Positions 50,879 to 60,293 of a stretch of 64,000 bases of DNA are shown here, piece after piece (position 1 is the first letter of the stretch; every line of letters starts with the position of its first letter). This DNA comes from Bacillota bacterium (GTDB taxonomy: Bacteria; Bacillota; UBA4882; UBA8346). The DNA lies in contig JAEVYU010000053.1 in NCBI GenBank assembly GCA_023392595.1, positions 74,724 through 138,723 on the forward strand, given 5' to 3'. A program made the position numbers and the translations under genes. Below the pieces are notes generated by a model. That model did no database searches and was not told where the DNA came from. It saw only the letters and a program-made list of their open reading frames with translations.

Positions 50879-53800
50879 TTATGATGTCGATTGTTTTAAA
50901 TCAGAACGATGATAAGTCACTTGAAGAGTATGAATTTCAAAAGGGGCAAAGGAAAGTTCAAAAGCGGATCCCAAATTGGGTAAATCATAAGGCTGTTCCA
51001 TGAGGTCAACCAAAAAGACGGTCTCTATCTGCCAATGAATAACTAGCTTTGCCCGGGTAGTGCTTCCGGCCGACTCATAAAGCCGAAGGATCAATGCCGA
51101 ACTATCTTCGGCTTTTTTTATTGTTTCCACGATAATGTTATCGGGATGAACGGAAACCAAGGAAAATTTCGAATAAAAACCGTTTTTTTTCAGGGACTGC
51201 TTGGTAATCGTTAAAGGATAATTCAATTGATAAGCTTGTTGAACTACCCTCCCCTTCAAAAAACTCCCCTGGTGCGGAAACAATGCATAGGTAAATTCAT
51301 GTACCCCGACATCAGCTTCGGGATCCGGAAAGGTGGGACTCCGGAGTAAATTCAAATCCAAAATGTTGTCCAAGATTTTGTGTCCGTATTTGCAATCATT
51401 TAGTAAGGCTACCCCATAACCGGCATTGAATAAATCCACCCATTTTTGCGCACAAACTTCATATTCAGCCATTTCCCAAGTGGTGTTTCTCCGGGTTGGC
51501 CGATGAAGATACCCGAATTGAATTTCACAGGCGGCATTACTGCTTTGAATATTCAATGGGAAAGCCACTCGCAGCATTTTATGGGATTCCCGCCAATCAA
51601 CTTTGGTTATAAAGTCTACCCGGCAACTGCCGGCATAGATTAGGATTTCCTGTTCCAAACGGGAATTTCCAAAGCGATACCAATGTTTCAACGATGCCCT
51701 GGGACCGTCCGCCTGACTTTTGACTTCAATTAATTGAAAATAATCCGGATCTTTATCGGCATAGCCGATCGGAATGTCCCAGGCATCGCCATTGTCCTGG
51801 TAAATTGCTAGGCGGTTCCCGCGACTACCGGAAGCGATTATTTCAAAATCAGTTATTTTGTCATAAAGCCTGGTGATAGCCCCACCCAAATCCCATTCAA
51901 TTCGCAACCGATCATTTTCCAACCAATCATTCCCGGCTTTTATTTTCAAAGGGTATAATGAAGGGAGGCTCAAATCAATTACTTGATAGCCTAAGGCCGG
52001 CACTTGAACGAAGTACCAATAGTTATCGATTTTAAGCCATTCCCCGCGGGACCATGACAAGCTGTTGAATATTACTGCCGGGTTTTGAATGCCAGCTGTA
52101 TCGAATTGAGGTGCTAAAGCCATTAAGCTATTCTCTTTGACCTGATTCACCAGACCGAAAAGATTTTTATAACGGATTTCGGTTTCCCGGTAAACCCTGG
52201 TGATGGACGAACCCGGTAAAATATCGTGGAATTGATAAAGCAATACTTCCTTCCAAATCATTCCAAGATCTAATGCCGGATAAAAGGCGTTGGTGGTAAC
52301 CATTGCCAATGATGAAAAAAATTCCAAATCATGGAGTGCAATCTCAATTTTACGATTATAACGTTTATTACGAGCCTGAGTTGTGTAAGTTCCTTGGTGC
52401 CGTTCAAGGTAAAGTTCCCCCTGCCATGACTGGTATTTGTGTAAATATCGGGCTAGTTCCCCAAAGAATTCCTCCGCTGTCTTCTGCTGAACCGGGGGTA
52501 AAGCGGCGGGGCATTTTTCTCTAGCCAGCATTTCCAAATGTTCCTCTCCGGGTCCACCGCCCCCATCACCAATCCCAAATATCATTAAACAGTGATTCGA
52601 TATCCCTTTATCCAAATAATTGTTTTCGGCTTTGACAATGGCCCGTGGAGCTGCCGAACTGTTATAGGTGCCTTCAGGAGGCATATGGACAAGTACCGTG
52701 CTGCCGTCCAGGCCTTTCCAGATAAAAGTGTGATGGGGAAAGAGGTCATAAAGGTTCCAAGAAAGTTTCGTTGTACAAAAGCAATCCATTCCCGATTTTT
52801 TAAACAGCTGGGGCAAAACAGCGCTATAGCCGAAACTATCCGGTAACCAGGCTATCTTTACCGTTTTCCCGAATTCCTGCTGAAAAAACCTTTTTCCATA
52901 CAACAATTGGCGAACGAGAGACTCTCCGCCCGGCAGGTTTGTATCGGATTCCACCCACATTCCCCCGAGGGTTTCCCATCTCCCCTCAGAAATTCGGAGG
53001 CCGATCTTCTCATATAATTCCGGATAATACTCTTTCATCCATTGATACAACTGAGGTTGGCTGGCTCCGAAAATATATTCCGGGTAACGTTCCATCATCA
53101 TCAGTGCCGTAGCAAAGGTACGGGCTCCTTTCCTGACTGTCTCCCGCAATGGCCATAACCAGGCCAGGTCAATGTGGGAATGCCCCAGCGCGCTTATTAT
53201 TAATGAGGGATCACCGGATCTTTTACAAAGTTCCCCGGCGATGATTGCTTTTACGGAGTTCACTTCTTCTTTTGTAAATCGGTGCAAATACAGCGTTGCC
53301 TCGTACAAAGTAAACAGGATGCTATCATGTCTGGCGCTGTTTTCAGGAAGGCTTTCCATCATTTCAAATAGAAATTCCATATCATAGTAAAGGATTTTTA
53401 AAAACTCATTGCAAATAGCGATGAAAGCCATCTTAATCCTGCCGCCATCCCGATATTTTCCAAAAAGATCATTGGTGCCGGCGTCAACCCAAAGATGAAC
53501 CCCCTCAAAGCCTTTAGCGTTCTCCGAAAAAGGAACCACGCATTTTCCCGGAGTGCCAAGCGAACGATCAAACTCAGAGTTCCGGTTGGTGAGTCCTTGC
53601 ACCGGACTGCCTTTGTCATTAAAAACCAGAGCCTCTCCGCCAACATCAATAAGCAATACAACTCTTTTATCTGTGCCTTCCGCCGGTATTTTTCCCTCAA
53701 AATAAAACCAGGCACAATCCCAAAGTTCTCCCCATTTGTCCCCAATTTGCACAGTCTTCTTCTTCCCTCTCATCCTGGCCTCAAAGGGAACCGGCTCCGG

Positions 53801-53911
53801 AGTAACCCAGGCGGTAATCGTTAATTCGCCAATCCGGGGATAGATAGCCTCTTTAATATTCAAAATCGTTTGGCGAATTTGGGACTGCATTTGTGCTTTG
53901 GCGTAAGGCAT
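50879..53911 (-). CDS. Alpha-mannosidase, GH38
   Basis: A 1010-residue cytoplasmic glycosidase removing alpha-mannosyl residues. Zinc and catalytic motif HSHIDLAWLWP (244-254), nucleophile D358 in WLPDSFGY, and the full C-terminal beta-sandwich domains. Length normal. GAGG precedes ATG 53911. With abfA and the LacI regulator it shows use of plant or fungal glycans. Confidence 0.93.
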   Translation of the reverse strand: MPYAKAQMQSQIRQTILNIKEAIYPRIGELTITAWVTPEPVPFEARMRGKKKTVQIGDKWGELWDCAWFYFEGKIPAEGTDKRVVLLIDVGGEALVFNDKGSPVQGLTNRNSEFDRSLGTPGKCVVPFSENAKGFEGVHLWVDAGTNDLFGKYRDGGRIKMAFIAICNEFLKILYYDMEFLFEMMESLPENSARHDSILFTLYEATLYLHRFTKEEVNSVKAIIAGELCKRSGDPSLIISALGHSHIDLAWLWPLRETVRKGARTFATALMMMERYPEYIFGASQPQLYQWMKEYYPELYEKIGLRISEGRWETLGGMWVESDTNLPGGESLVRQLLYGKRFFQQEFGKTVKIAWLPDSFGYSAVLPQLFKKSGMDCFCTTKLSWNLYDLFPHHTFIWKGLDGSTVLVHMPPEGTYNSSAAPRAIVKAENNYLDKGISNHCLMIFGIGDGGGGPGEEHLEMLAREKCPAALPPVQQKTAEEFFGELARYLHKYQSWQGELYLERHQGTYTTQARNKRYNRKIEIALHDLEFFSSLAMVTTNAFYPALDLGMIWKEVLLYQFHDILPGSSITRVYRETEIRYKNLFGLVNQVKENSLMALAPQFDTAGIQNPAVIFNSLSWSRGEWLKIDNYWYFVQVPALGYQVIDLSLPSLYPLKIKAGNDWLENDRLRIEWDLGGAITRLYDKITDFEIIASGSRGNRLAIYQDNGDAWDIPIGYADKDPDYFQLIEVKSQADGPRASLKHWYRFGNSRLEQEILIYAGSCRVDFITKVDWRESHKMLRVAFPLNIQSSNAACEIQFGYLHRPTRRNTTWEMAEYEVCAQKWVDLFNAGYGVALLNDCKYGHKILDNILDLNLLRSPTFPDPEADVGVHEFTYALFPHQGSFLKGRVVQQAYQLNYPLTITKQSLKKNGFYSKFSLVSVHPDNIIVETIKKAEDSSALILRLYESAGSTTRAKLVIHWQIETVFLVDLMEQPYDLPNLGSAFELSFAPFEIHTLQVTYHRSDLKQSTS

Positions 53912-54012
53912 ATCTGTACCTCACCACAATAATCGATTTCGATACTTGGATAAAAATTCGGAAGAAAACCACCCAACGGTAGGGAAAGCAGCCAAAAATG
54001 AATATTAATGGA

Positions 54013-54930
54013 TTATTTCCCCGAACAAGGAAATTGTTGATACCACTCCAGTGAGAAACCGCGCTCCAGATTGAGCCAAAAGCAATACCATTGAGCAGCA
54101 CGGTAATTACGGCAGTTGAATGGACGATTATGGGGACACATCTGTTGATTCAATGTATTCATCTCCTGCCAGGATTTATTCATATAACGCAAATAGTAAG
54201 CCCCGATGAACTCGCCGGTACGGTCACAACCTGCCGCACAATGGACAAAAATGACGATTGGCAAATCAGTAACGACCCTCGAATCAGCCTGCTCCCCAGT
54301 CAGCCATTGTCTAACTTTTTCGATTCTGCTTCCCAGACCATCCCGCAGCCAACTGTCAAGGTGATGTCCCAGGTAATTCCTGCTCCCAGCCAATTGGGGA
54401 TCGGTTGCCTGAAGTCCGGTTCCATTGATCCCCCAAACTTGAATGAAACCGAGAGTCGGGTGGCTTTGAAAAAAGTGGTGTTCCACGAAAATCCGGTTCC
54501 GATCCACGGTATTTTCAATATTAAGCAAATTCACATCAATGATAAAAAAATCATCTGGTACCGAAACACCGACAGCCTTTCCCGCTTCAATGACTGCCTT
54601 TTTTAAACCTTGATAATTAAAAGTCCTCTCATCATTGGTAAGCGGAAGTCCACCCCGGAACAAATAATTACGGCCTGCCGAGTCAACATAGTGAACATTG
54701 GGAACCGGTTCGCTTGATTGAATGTATACCTGACCGGAGGAAACGAATAAACGGACTGCCAAAAAAGCGAAAACGAACAACAAGCTGAACCAAGTAAATC
54801 TGGTGATAAAGCTTGCATTTCCATCCGGCGCTTCTTCGTGTGGGGGCGCAAATTTGTTATTGAGCTTTGATTGCAGAAAAGCCAAAAATTCTTTTGTTAT
54901 TTTAACAATGTTTAGAAGCCTCCTTTGCAT
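54013..54930 (-). CDS. Membrane-anchored dual-specificity/tyrosine-type protein phosphatase
   Basis: A 305-residue protein with one membrane segment (about 44-64) and an extracytoplasmic or cytoplasmic phosphatase domain containing HCAAGCDRTGE, the C-X5-R loop (C231, R237). An acidic loop lies earlier. The ATG at 54930 has no separate ribosome site: the AGGAGG it carries is inside its first codons and within a perfect hairpin (54919-54962). The true start is therefore uncertain. Substrate (protein or phosphoinositide) unknown. Confidence 0.7.
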   Translation of the reverse strand: MQRRLLNIVKITKEFLAFLQSKLNNKFAPPHEEAPDGNASFITRFTWFSLLFVFAFLAVRLFVSSGQVYIQSSEPVPNVHYVDSAGRNYLFRGGLPLTNDERTFNYQGLKKAVIEAGKAVGVSVPDDFFIIDVNLLNIENTVDRNRIFVEHHFFQSHPTLGFIQVWGINGTGLQATDPQLAGSRNYLGHHLDSWLRDGLGSRIEKVRQWLTGEQADSRVVTDLPIVIFVHCAAGCDRTGEFIGAYYLRYMNKSWQEMNTLNQQMCPHNRPFNCRNYRAAQWYCFWLNLERGFSLEWYQQFPCSGK

Positions 54931-54962
54931 TTGTTCTATTGGTATTCATAATGCAAAGGAGG
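54919..54962 (-). promoter_or_regulatory. Hairpin covering the start region of the phosphatase gene
   Basis: Perfect 12-bp arms CCTCCTTTGCAT (54919-54930) and ATGCAAAGGAGG (54951-54962) with a 20-base loop. In the minus-strand mRNA the upstream arm reads CCUCCUUUGCAU and pairs with AUGCAAAGGAGG, hiding the start codon and the only Shine-Dalgarno sequence. Confidence 0.6.
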
Positions 54963-55023
54963 AGTTTTTTAGACTATAAATGGGTAAAATAACTGAGAGC
55001 CATACTGAATGGCTATCTTTCCT

Positions 55024-56655
55024 TTAAAAATTATGTGGATCTTTCTCTAACGGGATCACATCTTCCGGAGATATGACTTTGGTTTTAAAACCTGTATTAT
55101 CCGTTGATAATCCATTTTGAGATCGTTGATCATGCAGCTTCGGCTCCTGGCTATTTTTGCCCTTTGCCGGAAACGGGTGATTGATATTTTCCAAACAATG
55201 TATTGGAGGACCAAAAGTATCCTTGCACAGGTCATCCTTCGCCCCGTTGACAAACTCCGAAAGCTCCTCCACGATTTTCCTCATACTCTCCGCCTGAGAG
55301 TTCAGCTCCTCGGAAGCCGATGCGCTTTCTTCTGCATTGGCTGCATTTTGTTGGGTCACGGTTTCCACTTGCATCATAGTCTTGGTTACTTGCTCGACGC
55401 CTTGGGACTGTTCTTGACTAGCGGCGGCGATTTCATTCATCAATTCATTAACCTTTTTTGCCTGGGTAGTGATAGTGTTTAGCGCTTCATGCACCCTCTC
55501 TGCCACCGCCGCTCCCCTGCCGGATAATGCAATATTGGTTTCGATAATGGCGGTAGTATCCTTTGCCGCCTGCGCGCTCCGCTGGGCTAAATTTCGGACT
55601 TCCTCAGCTACTACAGCAAATCCCATCCCGGCTTCACCTGCCCGCGCCGCCTCGATAGCTGCATTTAAAGCCAATATATTAGTCTGAAATGCAATATCAT
55701 CAATAACCTTAATGATTTTGCCAATCTGAACGCTGGAATTTTTTATTTCCTGAATCGAGTCCATCATTTCCCTCATCTCGGCATTTCCCTTATTGGCCGA
55801 ATCCGTGGCCTGCTCAGAAAGTTCCGACGCCCGCCCGCTATTGACCGAACTTTGCTGTAACCTTGACGCGGCTTCCTGTAATGTGGATGAGGTTTCTTCG
55901 ATGGCGGCCGCCTGCTCCGTGCTGCCTTGAGATAATTGTTGGGCAGAGGCTGATAATTGCCCCGAAGCCGCAGCTACCTGCCCGGCGCTTTCCCCAATCC
56001 TGGAAGCGACCGAATTCATTGGTTTTGTGATGCTGCGAATAATGTAAAAAGCTATAACCAATCCTAAAATTAACGCAATAATGACTAATCCGACTAACAT
56101 CTTAAAACAATCGATATACGTCTGCCGTGCAGAAGCAATGGCCTCCTCACTATTCTTATCAGTGATGGATTGCAGTTGGATAATAGCGGAAGTCCATTCA
56201 TTGATTTTTGCACTGGCCGTGCTAAGGTCGACTAAAGCTTGGCTTTTTCCATTTTGACTTGATTCAATTAACTGATTCATGAGAGGTATGGCAGCATCGG
56301 AAACTTCCTTTAATTTAGCCAGCATTTCGATTCCCGTTTGGGTGTAAAACGTTTTTTGGGCATCCGCATAGGCATCATGATAGTTCTTCAATGCATCATC
56401 GATCGCCTGTTGATTCTCATCAACATTGAAACCTGCCATAATGCCACGCACTCCGCGGGAAATAATTAAAACCGCTCTTTCCATGGTGACACTTACATTT
56501 GATTTTCGATCCATGTCTTCAATGACAGAAATTTTGCCATCAATGAGATGCATATTGTAAATGACAAAAAGAGCCATAATGACAATAAGTATCAGTAAAC
56601 AACCAAAGCCCAACATAATCCGCCTGCTAAGTTTCATTTTCATTTCCAGATTCAT
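55024..56655 (-). CDS. Methyl-accepting chemotaxis protein
   Basis: A 543-residue receptor: membrane segments about 10-32 and 187-210, a four-helix-bundle ligand domain between, HAMP about 210-262, and the signalling domain with the hairpin tip DDIAFQTNILALNAAIEAARAGE (about 320-343). The C-terminal 60 residues are a hydrophilic tail without a CheR pentapeptide I can identify. The ATG at 56655 follows AAGGA and the gene overlaps the upstream PucR gene by 29 bases, so both are coupled. Confidence 0.93.
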   Translation of the reverse strand: MNLEMKMKLSRRIMLGFGCLLILIVIMALFVIYNMHLIDGKISVIEDMDRKSNVSVTMERAVLIISRGVRGIMAGFNVDENQQAIDDALKNYHDAYADAQKTFYTQTGIEMLAKLKEVSDAAIPLMNQLIESSQNGKSQALVDLSTASAKINEWTSAIIQLQSITDKNSEEAIASARQTYIDCFKMLVGLVIIALILGLVIAFYIIRSITKPMNSVASRIGESAGQVAAASGQLSASAQQLSQGSTEQAAAIEETSSTLQEAASRLQQSSVNSGRASELSEQATDSANKGNAEMREMMDSIQEIKNSSVQIGKIIKVIDDIAFQTNILALNAAIEAARAGEAGMGFAVVAEEVRNLAQRSAQAAKDTTAIIETNIALSGRGAAVAERVHEALNTITTQAKKVNELMNEIAAASQEQSQGVEQVTKTMMQVETVTQQNAANAEESASASEELNSQAESMRKIVEELSEFVNGAKDDLCKDTFGPPIHCLENINHPFPAKGKNSQEPKLHDQRSQNGLSTDNTGFKTKVISPEDVIPLEKDPHNF

Positions 56656-58357
56656 CCCCTATTCCTTCATCATTTTTAATATATTGATATATTTTTAAAG
56701 CCATCCAAAGATTGGCCCGTCCATCCATTTTGTCAAGGTCAACGAATAACATTTTCTTTATTTTTTTTATGCGGTATTGTACTGTGTGAACGTGCATATG
56801 CATCATTTTAGCCGTATTGATAAAACTGCAATTTTCCTTCAAAAATATATACAATGTTTCCGGCAACTCATTGTGGTACTTTTTATCGAATTCTATCAGC
56901 TTTCCCATGACATCATGGCAAAATTGCATAGCTTCCGTATTGTTGCGAATATCGGTCGCCAAAAAACGAAAAAAGCCCAGATCGCGATAATCGACTATCT
57001 TGCCGGAAATTCCAAATTTTTCAGCAATCCAAATTGCTTTTGAGGCTGCTTCATAGCTAGTTCGAAGGCTTAAGAGACTGTCGCTGATTCTGCCGATGCC
57101 AATCATTAAATCTTTCACATAGTAAGTGGATTCAACCACTTTCAAGATTTTTTGGCAGACTTTCCGGCTTTGTTCATCACGAATCGGATGATAAAAAATT
57201 ACTATCTCTCCATTCCTTCCCGCTACAAAGACATCGGGATCGGTTTGCCCCAATATTTCACTTATGGTTTGAGCTATGTCCTGATCAATGATATGGGCGG
57301 CTATTTGGTTCGTCATTTTTATCCAGTAAAGCTTTACGATTATCGCCAAACAGGCTTTTTTATAATTAAAGCCCAACATATGGGCGCTTTGTCTAATCAT
57401 TTGCACATTATCCTGTTTATCGTCCAGCAGGATGGAAAGGAATTCATTACGGCATCTTTCCTCAGCTATAAAGGAAAATGTTTTCTTATAGAGTTCCATG
57501 GCAATTAAGGCGTTAGTTTGGTCCAAAATAGCAAAATCAGCTTCTGATAAGTCATTTTCAAGCTCCAAAACTGATAAAAAGCCATAGAGGTTGCCTCTTA
57601 CTAAAATCGGTAATGTAATCTGAAGACAGGAACTGTTTGCGGTACTCAATTCCAATTTTCTCATATACATATCTCTAAGTGCTTTCGTGCTTTTTTCTTC
57701 AAAATTTTCCAGTCGAATATCACTATACTGCTTCCGCAAGTAAGTTAAGAATTTTTCGTTGCGGCGTGCGATGAGAAACTCCATACTTTTTTCCGAGGTA
57801 ACTGCAGTTGCCAAAAGTTTAAAAGTGGCGCTTTCAATCACCACCGGATTTCTCAGCAGCTTTGCCAATATTTCCGCTATATTTTTCAGGCCTTGGCCGT
57901 TCAGCATCGTTTCCATCAAATAATTCAGCGTCTGCTGAGTACGTTTGAGGATTTCTGTCTGACAATCCATGATCAGATTAATTATCTCTTTATTGACCAT
58001 AGCTTGGGTTAGATGAGGCGGCAATTCGATGACGGGAAAATCTGTCTCATTACCAATATCGATGATTATTTGCGGTATTACAGCAATAAACTGTTTCGTC
58101 ATAATTCCTAATGCAGCGGCTCCATGCCCGATCAATTCCCGGGTCCATTCCCCAATCTTTGCATCATCAGGAGTTTCCCGCATGAACCAAGCCGTTGTAT
58201 GGACAAAATCACCGCCATGTAAGCAATTACCAATATGAGGAATCTCGCCGACAGTCACTGCTCGGACTTCACGGTGAAGGCCTGCTATGCCAGCAACCAC
58301 TTTACTACCTTTCATGCTTTCCAGTGCTAAAATATCGTTTATCGTGATGTTCCTCAC
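56627..58357 (-). CDS. PucR-family transcriptional regulator
   Basis: A 576-residue regulator: N-terminal PucR ligand domain (about 5-130, ITINDILALE, VTVGEIPHIG), a GAF-like middle part (about 150-290), and C-terminal PucR HTH (about 525-570, LPETLYIFLKENCSFINTAKMMHMHVHTVQYRIKKI). GTG start at 58357 chosen with AAGAGG nine bases upstream; ATG 58375 lacks one. Members respond to purines, amines or amino acids. Overlap with the receptor gene hints that the regulator and receptor sense the same compound. Confidence 0.88.
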   Translation of the reverse strand: MRNITINDILALESMKGSKVVAGIAGLHREVRAVTVGEIPHIGNCLHGGDFVHTTAWFMRETPDDAKIGEWTRELIGHGAAALGIMTKQFIAVIPQIIIDIGNETDFPVIELPPHLTQAMVNKEIINLIMDCQTEILKRTQQTLNYLMETMLNGQGLKNIAEILAKLLRNPVVIESATFKLLATAVTSEKSMEFLIARRNEKFLTYLRKQYSDIRLENFEEKSTKALRDMYMRKLELSTANSSCLQITLPILVRGNLYGFLSVLELENDLSEADFAILDQTNALIAMELYKKTFSFIAEERCRNEFLSILLDDKQDNVQMIRQSAHMLGFNYKKACLAIIVKLYWIKMTNQIAAHIIDQDIAQTISEILGQTDPDVFVAGRNGEIVIFYHPIRDEQSRKVCQKILKVVESTYYVKDLMIGIGRISDSLLSLRTSYEAASKAIWIAEKFGISGKIVDYRDLGFFRFLATDIRNNTEAMQFCHDVMGKLIEFDKKYHNELPETLYIFLKENCSFINTAKMMHMHVHTVQYRIKKIKKMLFVDLDKMDGRANLWMALKIYQYIKNDEGIGDESGNENET

Positions 58358-58699
58358 ATTATCGTACCTCTTCATTTTCTTGGTTGTTCGGTTTATCCAA
58401 AAGGTAAGGGGTAAACCCCCTTTTGGTAAATTGAGAACTCCTAAAATACGCTTTGTGCTTATTGCAGGAATTCATTCAACCCTTTAGACAAGATTAGCAT
58501 GACAAGGAGTTATAAGTTATTTCAAATCCAGTTGGTTTTTTGATTTTATAAATCAATTATTATCGTTTTGCTCATTACATGATTTTGGGAAAAAATTCTG
58601 TAAATCATCCTAAAAACCTTTGTATCTCACAAATCAAAATAAAACCAAATTTTGTATTTAAGGTACAAGTTTTTCGTTTTTGTCGCGAAAAAAAGAAAC

Positions 58700-58733
58700 A
58701 AAAAAAGCCAAGCTAAAAAACTTGACTTTTTAT
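58700..58733 (-). terminator. Rho-independent terminator of the nucleoid-associated protein gene
   Basis: Minus strand AAAAAGTCAAG-TTTTTTAG-CTTGGCTTTTTTTG with one mismatch, 36 bases past the stop at 58769. The 300 bases 58358-58700 contain no gene; the promoter of the PucR gene must lie there. Confidence 0.6.
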
Positions 58734-58768
58734 TTTTGCTTTTGCTGTGGTTGGTTCATGGACTAACT

Positions 58769-59785
58769 TTACTTATTGGAAATCCTGCCCACATTCTTAA
58801 TAATGATCGATACGGTTCCGTTGGGTTGATTGACAAATTCAATCATCTCTTTGTTATTGTAATACGTAGAAGGAAAATTGATTTCAATCCCGGTATCGGT
58901 TTTAATTTTATGGGAACGAAATTTCTTTTCGGCAATCCGCTCGGTTAATTGAATTTCTTCCTCCTCAATACCGGCTTCTTTAACTTCCTGAACATATTCC
59001 CTTTGCGCCTGAGGATCATCCCGGAATATCTCCCTGGCTACACTTTCTACTGTAACCGTATTGCCGGTATCCATTGTTTCGGCTACTGTTTTCCGCAACC
59101 GGGCCACACTGTCGAATTTTTCATTGTTATATTTTTCACCCAATTTTTCAGCAACCTTCTGAATTATTTTAGCCTTTTCGCCAGTTGACAGTTGGTCGCT
59201 GCAAATTAAGAACTGCTTGGATAAATAATAGTCTTTCGCGCCGTCAATCTCAAACTCTTTCTCCGTAAGGCGGATACTCAAATCCTCCAAGTTAATCAAT
59301 GCCGCTTCTTCCGGTTTTTTACGCTCATCCGGAAGGACCGTTTTTTGTTTTATCAGCAGATTGGTGGGGGTCTCTCCTTGATATTCCACATGATGAATGT
59401 AGTTAGTGCGGTAATTAAGCTTGAAAATTCCAAAATGCGGGGTTCCGTCAATTAAAGCCTCGCAACAAAGTAAATCCGCCGCAGGTATGGATGGTTGGTG
59501 AGTCATGATTTCATATATCATACTGGCCATTGTCTGGCTCACCGTAATCAAATCGTTTTGACCCCTTTTTAAGTTATCACACCATTCTCTTACGGAATTG
59601 GTTTCCCCCGCAAACTGGACATTTTTTACATTGTCATCCGTCAGCATCTTTTGAATCAGGTTCACGGCAAAATCAAAGCCCTCATCTTCAGGACTTAATT
59701 CTTTATTGGATAATACCGGTGTACCAACATTAGTATCCAATATATGTAAAATAATTTTTCGAACAATCACTTCAGAGTCGTCCAT
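58769..59785 (-). CDS. Nucleoid-associated protein, YejK/NdpA (NA37) family-like
   Basis: A 338-residue protein whose pattern (IINHILDTN-type start, LLCCEALIDGTPHFGIFKLNYR, IDGAKDYYLSKQFL) resembles the 37-kDa nucleoid-associated family. ATG 59785 with GAGGTG. Members bind DNA; the exact role in Bacillota is unknown. It contains a highly charged C-terminal half (EEEIQLTERIAEKKFRSHK). Confidence 0.65.
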   Translation of the reverse strand: MDDSEVIVRKIILHILDTNVGTPVLSNKELSPEDEGFDFAVNLIQKMLTDDNVKNVQFAGETNSVREWCDNLKRGQNDLITVSQTMASMIYEIMTHQPSIPAADLLCCEALIDGTPHFGIFKLNYRTNYIHHVEYQGETPTNLLIKQKTVLPDERKKPEEAALINLEDLSIRLTEKEFEIDGAKDYYLSKQFLICSDQLSTGEKAKIIQKVAEKLGEKYNNEKFDSVARLRKTVAETMDTGNTVTVESVAREIFRDDPQAQREYVQEVKEAGIEEEEIQLTERIAEKKFRSHKIKTDTGIEINFPSTYYNNKEMIEFVNQPNGTVSIIIKNVGRISNK

Positions 59786-60293
59786 AACTGCACCTCGATG
59801 ATAAAGAATTATCCAATTTTCTGACTCGTCCCTCTTAAAGAACAAATAATACTATACCACCTGGCCGTATGGAGCGCAAGATTATCCTGCCGTATTCATT
59901 TTTTAAAACCGAGGTATATTCATTTAATCCCTGGATAAAATATAGACGGCGGCGGTTAAGTGCCAATCGTCGTATCTGCCGGCAGGCTTAAAACCTGAAT
60001 TTCGACGGTGGGATTCCTTTACTATCAAGCTTAATATAGTTTTGTATAGAAAGTTTCCTGCGAAAAAACCGGCAGGCCGCCCTCTCATTCTGCCAGCAGC
60101 CTAACATCATCCATCGTTCCCCAATTTATTTTGCCTGTCTCTCTAGAGTTTAATCTGCGTAATTCTAAAATCCCCAAGCGAGTTTCTTTCCCTTTCAGCA
60201 GCTCAATATAAGATTTCGTGTTCATTTGCAATAGAATGTTATATAATAAAATTACATTTTTTATGTCAAACCGGCTGAAAGGCTTTCCCCACC
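59786..60293. other. Intergenic region, no supported gene
   Basis: About 500 bases without a gene I can support. It separates the divergent nucleoid-associated and MATE genes. A short minus-strand open frame at 60085-60351 overlaps the MATE start and is not credible. Confidence 0.5.

Noticed and set aside
54919..54967. Plus-strand terminator (hairpin followed by GTTTTTT)
   Set aside because: No plus-strand gene lies upstream for several kb; the position over the minus-strand start codon fits translational control better.
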